Below are positions 54,382-64,000 of a DNA stretch of 64,000 bases, in pieces (position 1 is the stretch's first letter; each line of letters begins with the position of its first letter). Source of the stretch: Prochlorococcus sp. AG-679-M10. GTDB taxonomy: Bacteria > Cyanobacteriota > Cyanobacteriia > PCC-6307 > Cyanobiaceae. The notes below the pieces were generated by a model. That model was given only the letters and a program-made list of their open reading frames with translations, had not been told where the DNA came from and ran no database searches. The position numbers and the translations under genes were made by a program. Location of the stretch: contig QCUQ01000001.1 of NCBI GenBank assembly GCA_003210655.1, forward strand, positions 1 through 64,000. Direction: 5' to 3'.

Positions 54382-55110
54382 TTAAATAAAATTGTTTATT
54401 CTTTTATTAATTTCACTATAAGCTTCGATAAAGCCGCCTAAATCATTTCTAAATCTATCTTTATCAAGACTTACTATTGTACCATTTTTCTGATTAAGAT
54501 CCCATAATCGGCAATTATCAGGACTAATCTCATCACCTAAAACAATTTTTCCATTAGAATCATAACCAAACTCTAATTTAAAATCCACAAGATCTAATTT
54601 GATATTGTAGAAAAATATTTTGAGAAGTTTATTAATTTTTAATGTCATATTACTTATAAAGTCAAGTTCCTCATTATCAATTATCTTTAATAAATTAATT
54701 CTATCTTTTGTTAGAAGAGGATCATTAAGAGTATCATTTTTAAGATAAAAATCAATTAAGGGTCTTTCCAAAACTAATCCTGGCTTGATTGTGGTCTCTT
54801 TACACAGAGAACCATATGCGGTATTTCTGAGGACAACTTCAAGAGGAATAATTTTTATTTTTTGAGCAATCATTGAATTAGTATTTTTGAGCCCAATGTA
54901 ATGCGTTGGTATGTTGTTTTTGATAAGAAACTCAAATATTTTTGAACTTATCAGACAATTCAATTCTCCCTTACCCTCAAACTTAGCTTTCTTCAATGCA
55001 TTAAAAGCTGTGGCATCATCTTTGAATTCAATAATTACTTTATCTGAATCCTCACAAGCAAATATTTTTTTTGCTTTACCTTCATAAATAAACTTTAATT
55101 TACTATTCAT
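54382..55110 (-). CDS. purC: Phosphoribosylaminoimidazole-succinocarboxamide synthase
   Basis: IYEGKAKKIFACEDSDKVIIEFKDDATAFNALKKA, LVDFKLEFGYDSNGKIVLGDEISPDNCRLWD. Confidence 0.96.
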   Translation of the reverse strand: MNSKLKFIYEGKAKKIFACEDSDKVIIEFKDDATAFNALKKAKFEGKGELNCLISSKIFEFLIKNNIPTHYIGLKNTNSMIAQKIKIIPLEVVLRNTAYGSLCKETTIKPGLVLERPLIDFYLKNDTLNDPLLTKDRINLLKIIDNEELDFISNMTLKINKLLKIFFYNIKLDLVDFKLEFGYDSNGKIVLGDEISPDNCRLWDLNQKNGTIVSLDKDRFRNDLGGFIEAYSEINKRINNFI

Positions 55111-55243
55111 TAAAAACCCCTTTGAGAACTAAAAATAGAATATAATTGAATTATTTGTTAGCAAAAGGAATGTTTAATAGACTAGTTGATCTAATTTTAA
55201 CTGATTTTCCTTACAAACCCTATTATAAACAATTAACCAGTTC

Positions 55244-56581
55244 ATGAGTATTAATACAATCAACACTAAAAGTTCTAATAAATTAGAAAATATTTTAATA
55301 ATTGGTAATGGTGGTCGAGAAAATGCATTAGCATGGGCTATCCAAAAAAATGAATTAATCAAGAAAATTTATCTACTTCCAGGTAATGCTGGTTCAAACA
55401 AAATAAATAAATCCGAGAGAATTAATTTTGATTTGCATAATATTAAAGCATTAATCTCAAAACTAAAATATCTAAATATTAATTTAATAGTAATAGGACC
55501 AGAGACACCTTTGGCAGATGGTTTAGGAGAGGTTCTACGGAAAAATAACTTTGATGTATTTGGTCCTGGCCCGGATGGAGCTAAATTAGAATCAAGTAAA
55601 TCTTGGGCAAAGGAATTTATGAAAGACGCAAATATTCCTACTGCAAATTTTTGGAAAGTTAAGTCACTGAAGGAAGCAAAAGAAATTATTTTCACATCTC
55701 TAAACCCATTAGTAGTAAAAGCTGACGGATTAGCATCAGGAAAAGGAGTTTTCATCCCTGAATCAAAAGAAGCATCCATAAATGCTACGGAAGAAATTTT
55801 CAAGGGTAAATTTGGTGATGCTGGCGAAATAGTTGTCTTGGAAGAAAAAATCGAAGGTCCAGAAGTTTCAGTTTTTGCTCTTTGCGATGGGAAGAAATAT
55901 GTTTTACTTCCAACAGCTCAAGATCATAAACGACTAAATGAGAATGATAAAGGGCCTAATACTGGAGGTATGGGAGCTTATTCTCCTACTCCACTGATGA
56001 CAAAAAGTCTTCTTGAAATTATTACGAAAGAAATAATTGAACCTACAATTGATTCATTGTTGCGGAAGAATATCGACTACAAAGGGGTTTTATATTTTGG
56101 ATTAATGATCACAAAATCAGGCCCAAAAGTCATAGAATACAATTGTAGATTTGGAGATCCTGAATGCCAAACAATAATGCCTTTAATGGATAAGGATTTT
56201 GTAATTCTTTTACAAAAATGTGCAAAGGGTAATCTTCTCGGAAACGAAAAAATTAAAATGTCCAATAAATTCAGCGGTTGTGTAATTGCCACTTCAAAAG
56301 GTTATCCTCATAATTATGAAAAAGGCTTTCCGATAAATTACGGAGACATTGACTTTGAAGATTGTCAAATCTTCGATTCTGGAACATCTTTTAATTCTAA
56401 TGGTGAATTCATTACAGACGGAGGTAGAGTACTTAGTGTTGTTTGTCAAGGTAAAGACTTTAATAAGGTTTTTGAAAAGGCTTATAAGAATTTAAAAGCA
56501 ATAAGTTTTGAAGGAATATACTATAGAAAAGATATTGGTCATCAAGTAAGAAATAAAAAAACTGTTGAGAGGACTAACTAA
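55244..56581 (+). CDS. purD: Phosphoribosylamine--glycine ligase
   Basis: LIIGNGGRENALAWA, VIGPETPLADGL, VVKADGLASGKGVFI, NTGGMGAYSPTPLM, EYNCRFGDPECQ. Confidence 0.97.
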   Translation: MSINTINTKSSNKLENILIIGNGGRENALAWAIQKNELIKKIYLLPGNAGSNKINKSERINFDLHNIKALISKLKYLNINLIVIGPETPLADGLGEVLRKNNFDVFGPGPDGAKLESSKSWAKEFMKDANIPTANFWKVKSLKEAKEIIFTSLNPLVVKADGLASGKGVFIPESKEASINATEEIFKGKFGDAGEIVVLEEKIEGPEVSVFALCDGKKYVLLPTAQDHKRLNENDKGPNTGGMGAYSPTPLMTKSLLEIITKEIIEPTIDSLLRKNIDYKGVLYFGLMITKSGPKVIEYNCRFGDPECQTIMPLMDKDFVILLQKCAKGNLLGNEKIKMSNKFSGCVIATSKGYPHNYEKGFPINYGDIDFEDCQIFDSGTSFNSNGEFITDGGRVLSVVCQGKDFNKVFEKAYKNLKAISFEGIYYRKDIGHQVRNKKTVERTN

Positions 56582-58651
56582 ATGATAGAAAGCAATGAGC
56601 CTAATAAAATAAAATTTAATACTTCAAAGAAAATTATTGATGATGATAGTCCTAACTTCTGGTCTAATAGAGTTCTAACTTGGTGGAGTGGTTTTAGTTT
56701 AAGAACAAAACTATTAGCTATAGCAACACTTGTCGTAAGCCTTTTAATGACTGGAATAACATTTTTTGCTCTTAATAGTATTCAAAGAGATGCCGGTATG
56801 AATGACACAAGATACGCACGAGATCTAGGACTTTTACTATCAGGTAATGTGACTGAACTAGTTGCAAATAATCAAAAGAAAGAGATATCAAATGTTGCAG
56901 AAAAGTTTTGGAGATCAAGTAGAAATTTGCGTTATATTTTTTTTACTGATGCTGAAGATATTGTTCAACTTGGAATTCCAATTAGTGCTACACCCACAAG
57001 TTCAGATAATCAATTTCAATTAACTAGAAGATTAAAGTTACCTGCGGAATTAAAGAAGAGACCTCAATTTCCTTTAGTAAGACAGCATGCCACTCCCCAA
57101 GGACAAGTTACCGATGTATTTGTACCAATGTTATGGAAAGGTAAGTATCTTGGAACATTAGCTTTGGGAGTTACTCCTAATAAAAAGGCTTTATCCAGTG
57201 CTGCATTAACCAGAGAAGTTACGATAGCAGTTTTCATTTCTATTTGGGTTTTAGTGATACTGGGGGCAGTATTTAATGCATTAACCATTACCAGGCCTGT
57301 AAGAGAATTAGTAAAGGGAGTTAGAGAAATTTCAAAAGGCAATTTCAAATCTAGAATCTCTTTACCGATGACTGGTGATCTAGGTGAATTACTTACAGGT
57401 TTTAACCGAATGGCTTCTCAATTAGAGAATTATGATGAAGCCAATATTGAAGAGCTTAAAGCAGCTCAGATAAAGCAACAGTCACTTATAGCTACTATGG
57501 CAGATGGGGCAATACTATTAGACTCTAAAGGCAAAATAGTTCTAACTAATCCCACAGCAAAAAGACTATTTCGTTGGGAAGGGAGATTCTTAGAAGGTAA
57601 ATATTTTTTAAACGAAATTCCTGAAATTTTATCTAATGACTTACATACAAATATAGAGTCAATTTTAAAAAGAGAAAAAGAAAATGACGATTTAAGGTGC
57701 AGCTTGGGAGAACCTGCAAGGACTCTAAGAATTGTTTTACAGTCTGTTTTGGATACAAATAAAGTTGAATTAAAAGGAATCGCAGTAACAATTCAAGATT
57801 TAACAAGAGAAGTTGAACTTAATGCAGCACAAAATAGATTTATAAGTAATGTTTCTCATGAACTAAGAACACCACTTTTTAATATAAAAAGCTATGTAGA
57901 GACATTATACGATTTAAAAGATCAACTTTCTAATGAGGAGCAACTTGAATTTTTGGGTATCGCTAATTCAGAGACTGATAGATTAACAAGGCTAGTTAAT
58001 GATGTCCTTGATTTATCAAGATTGGAATCAGGTAAAATAATCCAATTAGAGCCTATGGAAATAAAACCAGCTATTGAACAAACACTTAGAAATTATAGAC
58101 TTAATGCTACTGAAAAGAATGTTTCCTTAGCACATGATATCGAGGAAAATATCCCATCAATTCTTGGGAATTTTGACTTACTTTTACAAGTTTTTGATAA
58201 TTTACTAGGTAATGGTTTGAAATTCAGTCCCAAAAATAGCACTCTTAAAATTAGGGCTTACACGTGGCCTGATTCATGCCCAGCCTTCCCCCCTAATAAC
58301 AATAAAGACGTTCCTCAATGTGAATTAGTTTCTCCTTTACCCAAAGTAAGAATTGAAATCGCTGATAATGGTTCAGGAATATCGCAACCTGACCAAGAGA
58401 AAATATTTGATCGTTTTTATAGAGTTGAAAATGCAGTTCATACCGAACAAGGTACAGGATTAGGTTTATCAATTGTTAGAGGAATAATTGAGAAACATGG
58501 TGGTCAAATTCGAATGGCGAGTGAATTAGGCATCGGCACAACATTTTGGTTTGATTTACCCCTAGAACAATCTGATAAAGATGAATTACTAGCTCAAACA
58601 ATTAGTAATGTAGAAAACTTTTCCGATTCTCAAGAAAGTGAATTATTCTAA
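56582..58651 (+). CDS. nblS: Sensor histidine kinase, NblS/Hik33 (DspA) type
   Basis: Two TM helices, HAMP, PAS-like segment, H-box FISNVSHELRTPLFNIKSYVETL, ATPase boxes IEIADNGSGISQPDQEKIFDRFYRVE, GTGLGLSIV. Confidence 0.88.
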   Translation: MIESNEPNKIKFNTSKKIIDDDSPNFWSNRVLTWWSGFSLRTKLLAIATLVVSLLMTGITFFALNSIQRDAGMNDTRYARDLGLLLSGNVTELVANNQKKEISNVAEKFWRSSRNLRYIFFTDAEDIVQLGIPISATPTSSDNQFQLTRRLKLPAELKKRPQFPLVRQHATPQGQVTDVFVPMLWKGKYLGTLALGVTPNKKALSSAALTREVTIAVFISIWVLVILGAVFNALTITRPVRELVKGVREISKGNFKSRISLPMTGDLGELLTGFNRMASQLENYDEANIEELKAAQIKQQSLIATMADGAILLDSKGKIVLTNPTAKRLFRWEGRFLEGKYFLNEIPEILSNDLHTNIESILKREKENDDLRCSLGEPARTLRIVLQSVLDTNKVELKGIAVTIQDLTREVELNAAQNRFISNVSHELRTPLFNIKSYVETLYDLKDQLSNEEQLEFLGIANSETDRLTRLVNDVLDLSRLESGKIIQLEPMEIKPAIEQTLRNYRLNATEKNVSLAHDIEENIPSILGNFDLLLQVFDNLLGNGLKFSPKNSTLKIRAYTWPDSCPAFPPNNNKDVPQCELVSPLPKVRIEIADNGSGISQPDQEKIFDRFYRVENAVHTEQGTGLGLSIVRGIIEKHGGQIRMASELGIGTTFWFDLPLEQSDKDELLAQTISNVENFSDSQESELF

Positions 58652-60177
58652 TTTTTTTCATTCCCTTTAAAAACGTTTTGCATATTTTGGTCAGAAGTGA
58701 CTCTATGAGGTGCACCGCTAAATATTTGTTCAAAATTAGAAAAAGAATCTTTTATTTCAGGTCCTTGGCCAGTAATCATATATTCTCTTATCCTTTTATC
58801 ATGCCATGAGCCTCTCATTTTAAAAACATTTATAGCTCTAGCCATCTCACCCTTAATTTCGACATATTGTAATAATAATATTGTATCTGTGATAGTTGAA
58901 ATATGAGAGTCTGTTATAGAGTGACTTCCCATAAATTCTTCAGCAGTATTTGTAAAGAAACCTGCTATCTCTTCTTGTTTTGAATAACCAGTAACTCCAA
59001 TTACAAATTGTCTAAAAGCATTCAAACTTACACCTCTAGCCAATGCAGAAAGAGAGTCAATTGCCAATCTCTTAGGTTTAAATTCATTTATTTGCGTTTT
59101 TATAATCTGTAAGTGATCCTCTAAACCAGTTGATTCAGGATATGCACAAATAATTTTTAATAATCCGTCATTTTCCATCTTTTCAAAATCTATTCCCCAA
59201 CTCGTAGCATTTCTATTTAGTTGAGCCCTAGATTCTTCATAGGCAAAAAGTATTGCTCTTTCATTATTGTTATAAGCATCTTCAATAAACTTTGATACCA
59301 GCATAGTTTTACCTGTACCAGTTGCACCAGTTGCAAGAATTATTGAATCCTGAAAATAACCGCCTCCACACATTTCATCAAGATCTTTAACTCCTGAACT
59401 AATTCTTATATTAGAGGATCTTTGAGTTAATCTCATCGCTCCTAAGGCAAAAACAATTATGCCATCATCTCCCATTGTGAAAGGAAATTCTCCTTTCATA
59501 TGTACGGTGCCTCTCAACTTTAAAACTTCTAAAGTTCTTCTTCTTTTTTCTGCCTCAAGAACATTTCTAAGTAGTACGACATTATCAGATACAAATTCTT
59601 CAACGCCATAACGAGCTATTGGGCCATAATCGTCCACCCTTTCTGTCGTCATTACCGTAGTAACTCCTATTTCTTTTAATCTCGCAATAAGTCTAAAAAT
59701 CTCTCTTCTAACAACATAAATAGCATCATATTGCTGAAATACAGCGGTTATTGAGTCTATCGCTACTCTCTTAGCTTTATATTTTCTAATCGCATAACTA
59801 ATCCTTTCAATCAAACCTGAAAGATCAAAATTACCAGCAACATCTTGACCATCAGGATCAGGCGAAGCGTCTAAAATAAATAGTTTATTTTGATCAATTA
59901 ATTTCTGTAAATCCCAACCAAAACTAGCTGCATTTCTAATTATATCTAAAGGTGATTCTTCAAAGGTAATAAAAATTCCTGGCTCATCAAAATTACAAAT
60001 CCCATGATGTAAATATTGTAGAGAAAAAACTGTTTTGCCCGTTCCAGATGTACCACTGACAAGAGTACTTCTCGCGGCAGGTAAGCCTCCCCTACAAACA
60101 TCATCAAAGCCATCTATTCCAGTAGGAATTTTTTGGACTTGCATTTTAATTGATTTGCTAATTTTTTTATCTTTCAT
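58648..60177 (-). CDS. kaiC: Circadian clock protein KaiC
   Basis: Two RecA-like domains: LVSGTSGTGKTVFSLQYLHHG and LATGATGTGKTMLVSKF; C-terminal autokinase ISTITDTILLLQYVE. Confidence 0.98.
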   Translation of the reverse strand: MKDKKISKSIKMQVQKIPTGIDGFDDVCRGGLPAARSTLVSGTSGTGKTVFSLQYLHHGICNFDEPGIFITFEESPLDIIRNAASFGWDLQKLIDQNKLFILDASPDPDGQDVAGNFDLSGLIERISYAIRKYKAKRVAIDSITAVFQQYDAIYVVRREIFRLIARLKEIGVTTVMTTERVDDYGPIARYGVEEFVSDNVVLLRNVLEAEKRRRTLEVLKLRGTVHMKGEFPFTMGDDGIIVFALGAMRLTQRSSNIRISSGVKDLDEMCGGGYFQDSIILATGATGTGKTMLVSKFIEDAYNNNERAILFAYEESRAQLNRNATSWGIDFEKMENDGLLKIICAYPESTGLEDHLQIIKTQINEFKPKRLAIDSLSALARGVSLNAFRQFVIGVTGYSKQEEIAGFFTNTAEEFMGSHSITDSHISTITDTILLLQYVEIKGEMARAINVFKMRGSWHDKRIREYMITGQGPEIKDSFSNFEQIFSGAPHRVTSDQNMQNVFKGNEKN

Positions 60178-60239
60178 GGGATTTGGTCGGGAAATTATTC
60201 TTTAACTTTTGGTATATTTTTTAATTATAAAAGTTTTTA

Positions 60240-60563
60240 TTAATTATTTGTACCTCCACTATATTCACTCTCAGTTAATTCATCAAAAAGTAAATCTAAT
60301 CCAATTAAAACCTTTTCTCTATCTGATAAATCACCAATTATTCTTCTAACAGGTGGAGGTAAAATCTTAGCAAGAGTTGGCGTTGCCAAAATCTTATCTT
60401 CTTCAGCAAGTTGCGGTTGTTTAAGAACATCTATTACTTTTAGAGCATAAACTCCTTTAAATTCATTTTCGAGAATTTCTTTAAGAGTATTTAAAGCTCT
60501 CATTGAATTAGGAGTATTTCCTGCTACGTAAAGTTTTAAAATATATGTTTTTCTTGCCGCCAT
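60240..60563 (-). CDS. kaiB: Circadian clock protein KaiB
   Basis: [76 protein letters not shown]. Confidence 0.98.
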   Translation of the reverse strand: MAARKTYILKLYVAGNTPNSMRALNTLKEILENEFKGVYALKVIDVLKQPQLAEEDKILATPTLAKILPPPVRRIIGDLSDREKVLIGLDLLFDELTESEYSGGTNN

Positions 60564-60708
60564 TTGTTAACACCTCAAATTTAATAAAAGATTTTAATAA
60601 TAAACCTTGACTAATTACACTATAAAATAAGAAAATAAACAAACATTCACGACTGCTGAACAGGCTTAATCAAATCTATATATTTGAGCCTATTGGCGTC
60701 CTTATTAT

Positions 60709-61149
60709 ATGACTTCTTCAAAAAAACCTTCTGACAGTTCTGCAAAAAATGATAATTTGTATGCAATAGCTGAGACATCAGGCCAACAATTCTGGTTTGA
60801 AGTTGATAAATATTATGATATTGATAGGTTAAATGCAAAAGAAAAAGACAAAATCATAATTGATAAAATTCTTTTAATAAAAGATAAAGATAATATTTCA
60901 ATAGGTAATCCTTATATAAAAAATGCAAAGATTGAACTAGAGGTGGTCTCACATAAAAGAGATAAGAAAATAATAGTATATAAAATGCGTCCTAAAAAGA
61001 AGACACGTAGAAAAATGGGTCACAGACAAGAACTCACAAGAGTTATGGTAAAATCAATATCAAATGCAAATGGTACTCCAAGAACATCTTCAAAAACTGA
61101 AGTTAAAAAAAAGAGCACTAGCCAAAAGACCTCAAATCCCAAAAACTAA
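60709..61149 (+). CDS. rplU: 50S ribosomal protein L21
   Basis: YAIAETSGQQFWFEVDKYYDIDRLN...KMRPKKKTRRKMGHRQELTRVMVKSI. Confidence 0.96.
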   Translation: MTSSKKPSDSSAKNDNLYAIAETSGQQFWFEVDKYYDIDRLNAKEKDKIIIDKILLIKDKDNISIGNPYIKNAKIELEVVSHKRDKKIIVYKMRPKKKTRRKMGHRQELTRVMVKSISNANGTPRTSSKTEVKKKSTSQKTSNPKN

Positions 61150-61158
61150 TTTTTACTA

Positions 61159-61419
61159 ATGGCACATAAAAAAGGTACCGGATCAACTAGAAATGGAAGA
61201 GATTCAAATTCTAAAAGACTCGGAGTTAAAGCTTATGGAGGAGAAAAAGTATCTGCAGGATCTATCATAATCCGTCAAAGAGGTACTTCTTTTTTACCAG
61301 GGAATAACGTTGGCAAAGGAAAGGATGATACACTTTTCGCCCTTAAAGAAGGTACTGTAAGCTTTGACAGTATCAAAAGGAATTTAAGAAACAGAAAAAG
61401 AGTAAATATAGTTCTTTAA
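61159..61419 (+). CDS. rpmA: 50S ribosomal protein L27
   Basis: [43 protein letters not shown]. Confidence 0.98.
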   Translation: MAHKKGTGSTRNGRDSNSKRLGVKAYGGEKVSAGSIIIRQRGTSFLPGNNVGKGKDDTLFALKEGTVSFDSIKRNLRNRKRVNIVL

Positions 61420-62153
61420 ATTTTTTTATAAGATCTTGTCGTAATAAGAATAGGATGAAAAACTTCTACAAATTTTGATTGTAGAGTCTTAAAAAATTGT
61501 TCAATAATTTGCTCATCATCAACGTGAAAGGGATATTCATTATTTTCTCCTTTATAAAAGTACCAATTAAATAAGCCAATTGAGTTGGGATCCATAATTT
61601 TATGAAAGGTATCAATCTGAAAAGCTGGATCAGCTAAATGTTCTAATACATCAAGACATACGATCGTATCAAATCTAGATATTTTTGATTCCTGAATTGT
61701 TTTACAAAAAGTGAGTTTATTACTCACTCCAAGTTTCTGTGCCCTATATTTAACAAAATCTCGATTTGTTTGATTAATATCAACGAAAAAAACATGTTCA
61801 ACCTTTGTAGACATAGCATTAGCTAAGGCATGAGTGCCAATCCCTCCACCGAAATCTAAGACCAAATTTTTCGAAAATCTCTGCTGAAGTTTTAACGTGT
61901 CCGCAATATAATCTTTACTTGAAATATGCCAAGCGGCCAAATCTGCTAAATGCTTATCTCCTACAATTTCTTTATAAAAGTCTTCAGCCTTACTTAAACT
62001 ACCCCCGGGATGAAGATTGGCTAAATCAACCTTTGCGTTTTCGAGGAACCCATCTAAATCACCCTCCTCGATAGACAAGAATTCCATTAAGTGTGATTTC
62101 AAATCAAAAGCATCATCTATAAATTCTTTTATTATAAAATCATCTTTTTTCAA
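61416..62153 (-). CDS. Class I SAM-dependent methyltransferase
   Basis: [34 protein letters not shown]. Confidence 0.85.
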   Translation of the reverse strand: MKKDDFIIKEFIDDAFDLKSHLMEFLSIEEGDLDGFLENAKVDLANLHPGGSLSKAEDFYKEIVGDKHLADLAAWHISSKDYIADTLKLQQRFSKNLVLDFGGGIGTHALANAMSTKVEHVFFVDINQTNRDFVKYRAQKLGVSNKLTFCKTIQESKISRFDTIVCLDVLEHLADPAFQIDTFHKIMDPNSIGLFNWYFYKGENNEYPFHVDDEQIIEQFFKTLQSKFVEVFHPILITTRSYKKI

Positions 62154-62229
62154 TTTCTTACTTTAATATGACCTTATTTAAAATAATAAAATAGTAAGAA
62201 ATAGTTCTCATAGGAATCTTAATATTAAA

Positions 62230-63147
62230 ATGGAAATTAAAAATGGATTTATAGCAATAAATAAAGAGAAAGGACTTACCTCTCATGATTGCGTTAAACA
62301 AATAAGGCAATTATTAGGTACCAAAAAAGTTGGTCACACAGGTACTTTAGATCCCGAGGTAACAGGCACTTTACCAATAGCCATAGGTAGCGCAACAAGA
62401 TTTATTCAATATTTACCTCAAGGCAAAACCTATATTGGCCAAATCAAATTAGGCATAAGAACAAAAACTGATGATATGCAAGGCGAAATTCTAAATAAAA
62501 AAATATGGCCTATTTTGAGTAATAAACAATTAGATAATTATTTAAATAAATTTAGAGGAATTATTCAACAAGTACCTCCAAAAGTATCAAGCGTACATGT
62601 TAATGGAGAAAGAGCATACAAAAAATCTTTAAAGAATGAGGAGTTTGAATTACACCCAAGACAAGTAGAAATAGAAGAATTAATTCTAAAAAAATGGGAT
62701 CAAGCGAATGGAATATTAGAAATAAAAGTTTCATGTTCCTCAGGAACTTATATAAGATCTATAGCTAGAGATTTAGGGCAAGTCTTAGATTCAGAAGGTT
62801 GTCTTTTGAATCTAAAAAGGATTTCAGCTTGTGGATTCCATGAGAATAATTCTATAAAAATATCTGATCTAAGTGATCTTAATGACAAAAATGTGCCTTT
62901 TATTATTCCCACAATTTCTGCTCTTGATCATATTTCAACACTAGTTTTAACTAATCAAGAAGAAATTAACTTTTGGCAAACAGGAAGAATAATTAAATTT
63001 GATTATAATAATTTTCTTAAAAGCTGCTCTTTTGATTACAAAAAACCAATAAAAATAATTGACCGTAACAAAATCCTGTTAGGAATGGGTTTTATTAATG
63101 AAGAAAAAACTAAATTACATCCCAAATTAGTTCTTAATGCAAAATAA
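62230..63147 (+). CDS. truB: tRNA pseudouridine synthase B
   Basis: [44 protein letters not shown]. Confidence 0.96.
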   Translation: MEIKNGFIAINKEKGLTSHDCVKQIRQLLGTKKVGHTGTLDPEVTGTLPIAIGSATRFIQYLPQGKTYIGQIKLGIRTKTDDMQGEILNKKIWPILSNKQLDNYLNKFRGIIQQVPPKVSSVHVNGERAYKKSLKNEEFELHPRQVEIEELILKKWDQANGILEIKVSCSSGTYIRSIARDLGQVLDSEGCLLNLKRISACGFHENNSIKISDLSDLNDKNVPFIIPTISALDHISTLVLTNQEEINFWQTGRIIKFDYNNFLKSCSFDYKKPIKIIDRNKILLGMGFINEEKTKLHPKLVLNAK

Positions 63148-63151
63148 TTTT

Positions 63152-64000
63152 TTATAAGTAATTTTTGCTAAATGGTTTAATTCTTACACCTCTATAAAAA
63201 TGTTTTAATATTCTTTCTGCTTTTTGACCTTTGGAAGCCATATATTTTGCACCCCATTGACTCATCCCTACACCATGACCAGATCCTTGACCTAAAACTA
63301 TTAATTTTTTTTCGATAGGAATATTGGAATTATCATTATAGGAAATATATTTTTTATCTTCAACAAATTCAAACCTCATAAAAGTACTTTTCAGATTCAA
63401 TCTTTTTCTAATATCAACTCCTGATATTTGATCAGAACCATATTTTCCAAAAATTTTCATATTTTTTACTCTCCCAGTATTAGTTATATTCAAAATCTCA
63501 ATTTTTTTTATTCCTCCAATCTTAGGGAATAATTTTTGTAGTTCCTCACTTGAGAATTTTTTCTGCCATCTGAGTTTTGGATTATTTTTATCAAAATCTT
63601 TAACACTAGATAAATAAGGATATTTATTCTTCCAGACATCTTGACTATTTTCTGTCATCCCTCCTGAACTACTATGAAATAAGGCACTAATCAGTTTATT
63701 TTTATATGTCAAAACTAATGATCTTGTACTTCTTACTGCCCTTGAAGTTTTATAGGTTTTTGATTCCAAACCATTATAAACTTGATTTTTCTGAGTGGAA
63801 TCAATATCATAAAACTGATTTTCTGTCTGTTTTAAAGCATAAGTCCTCGAAGCTATAGCCTGAGCTTTTAATGCCTCCAAAGGCCATTTAGCTGGCATTT
63901 CTGAGCCAACGACACTACTCAGATACTTTTCAATCCCAAGGACATTAACGACTAATATCCCAGAATCAAGAACAAATAGATTTAATATCCCTGGATATCT
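63152..64000 (-). CDS. SpoIID/LytB domain protein, N-terminus runs off the window
   Basis: Reading continues upstream of the listed start as YPGILNLFVLDSGILVVNVLGIEKYLSSVVGSE-MPAKWPLEALKAQAIASRTYAL; GQGSGHGVGMSQWGA motif. Confidence 0.92.
   Translation of the reverse strand, partial: RYPGILNLFVLDSGILVVNVLGIEKYLSSVVGSEMPAKWPLEALKAQAIASRTYALKQTENQFYDIDSTQKNQVYNGLESKTYKTSRAVRSTRSLVLTYKNKLISALFHSSSGGMTENSQDVWKNKYPYLSSVKDFDKNNPKLRWQKKFSSEELQKLFPKIGGIKKIEILNITNTGRVKNMKIFGKYGSDQISGVDIRKRLNLKSTFMRFEFVEDKKYISYNDNSNIPIEKKLIVLGQGSGHGVGMSQWGAKYMASKGQKAERILKHFYRGVRIKPFSKNYL

Noticed and set aside
60564-60708. kaiA remnant between kaiB and rplU
   Set aside because: No stretch resembling KaiA is visible in six frames; too short and AT-rich to support a claim.

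Overview
This 64 kb window is a compact, AT-rich, gene-dense chromosomal segment. Gene content and product sequences fit a high-light Prochlorococcus-type picocyanobacterium: Ni-SOD cluster, HLIP, kaiBC with no kaiA seen, NblS-type kinase, clpR-clpP3, ftsQ-ftsZ, and an lpxC-fabZ-lpxA-lpxB-bamA block. I see about 55 protein genes, three tRNAs (Leu-CAA, His-GTG, Gly-TCC), the SRP RNA and one clear intrinsic terminator. I found no prophage, transposon, CRISPR array or obvious novel multigene system; most of the window is core housekeeping. Items worth a second look: (1) a nickel-SOD maturation protease whose catalytic Ser lies just upstream of the only in-frame ATG, with no canonical start upstream; (2) an rRNA methyltransferase (SpoU/TrmH family) with a conserved N-terminus and no canonical start; (3) plsY split by one extra T in a T8 tract; (4) two overlapping tiny membrane ORFs absent from the ORF track; (5) a candidate small RNA upstream of glgX; (6) a perfect 18-bp tandem repeat encoding the Ffh C-terminus and running off the window edge; (7) near-zero spacing at all convergent gene pairs, several sharing one 4-bp stop. 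All calls come from reading the sequence; no searches were run.
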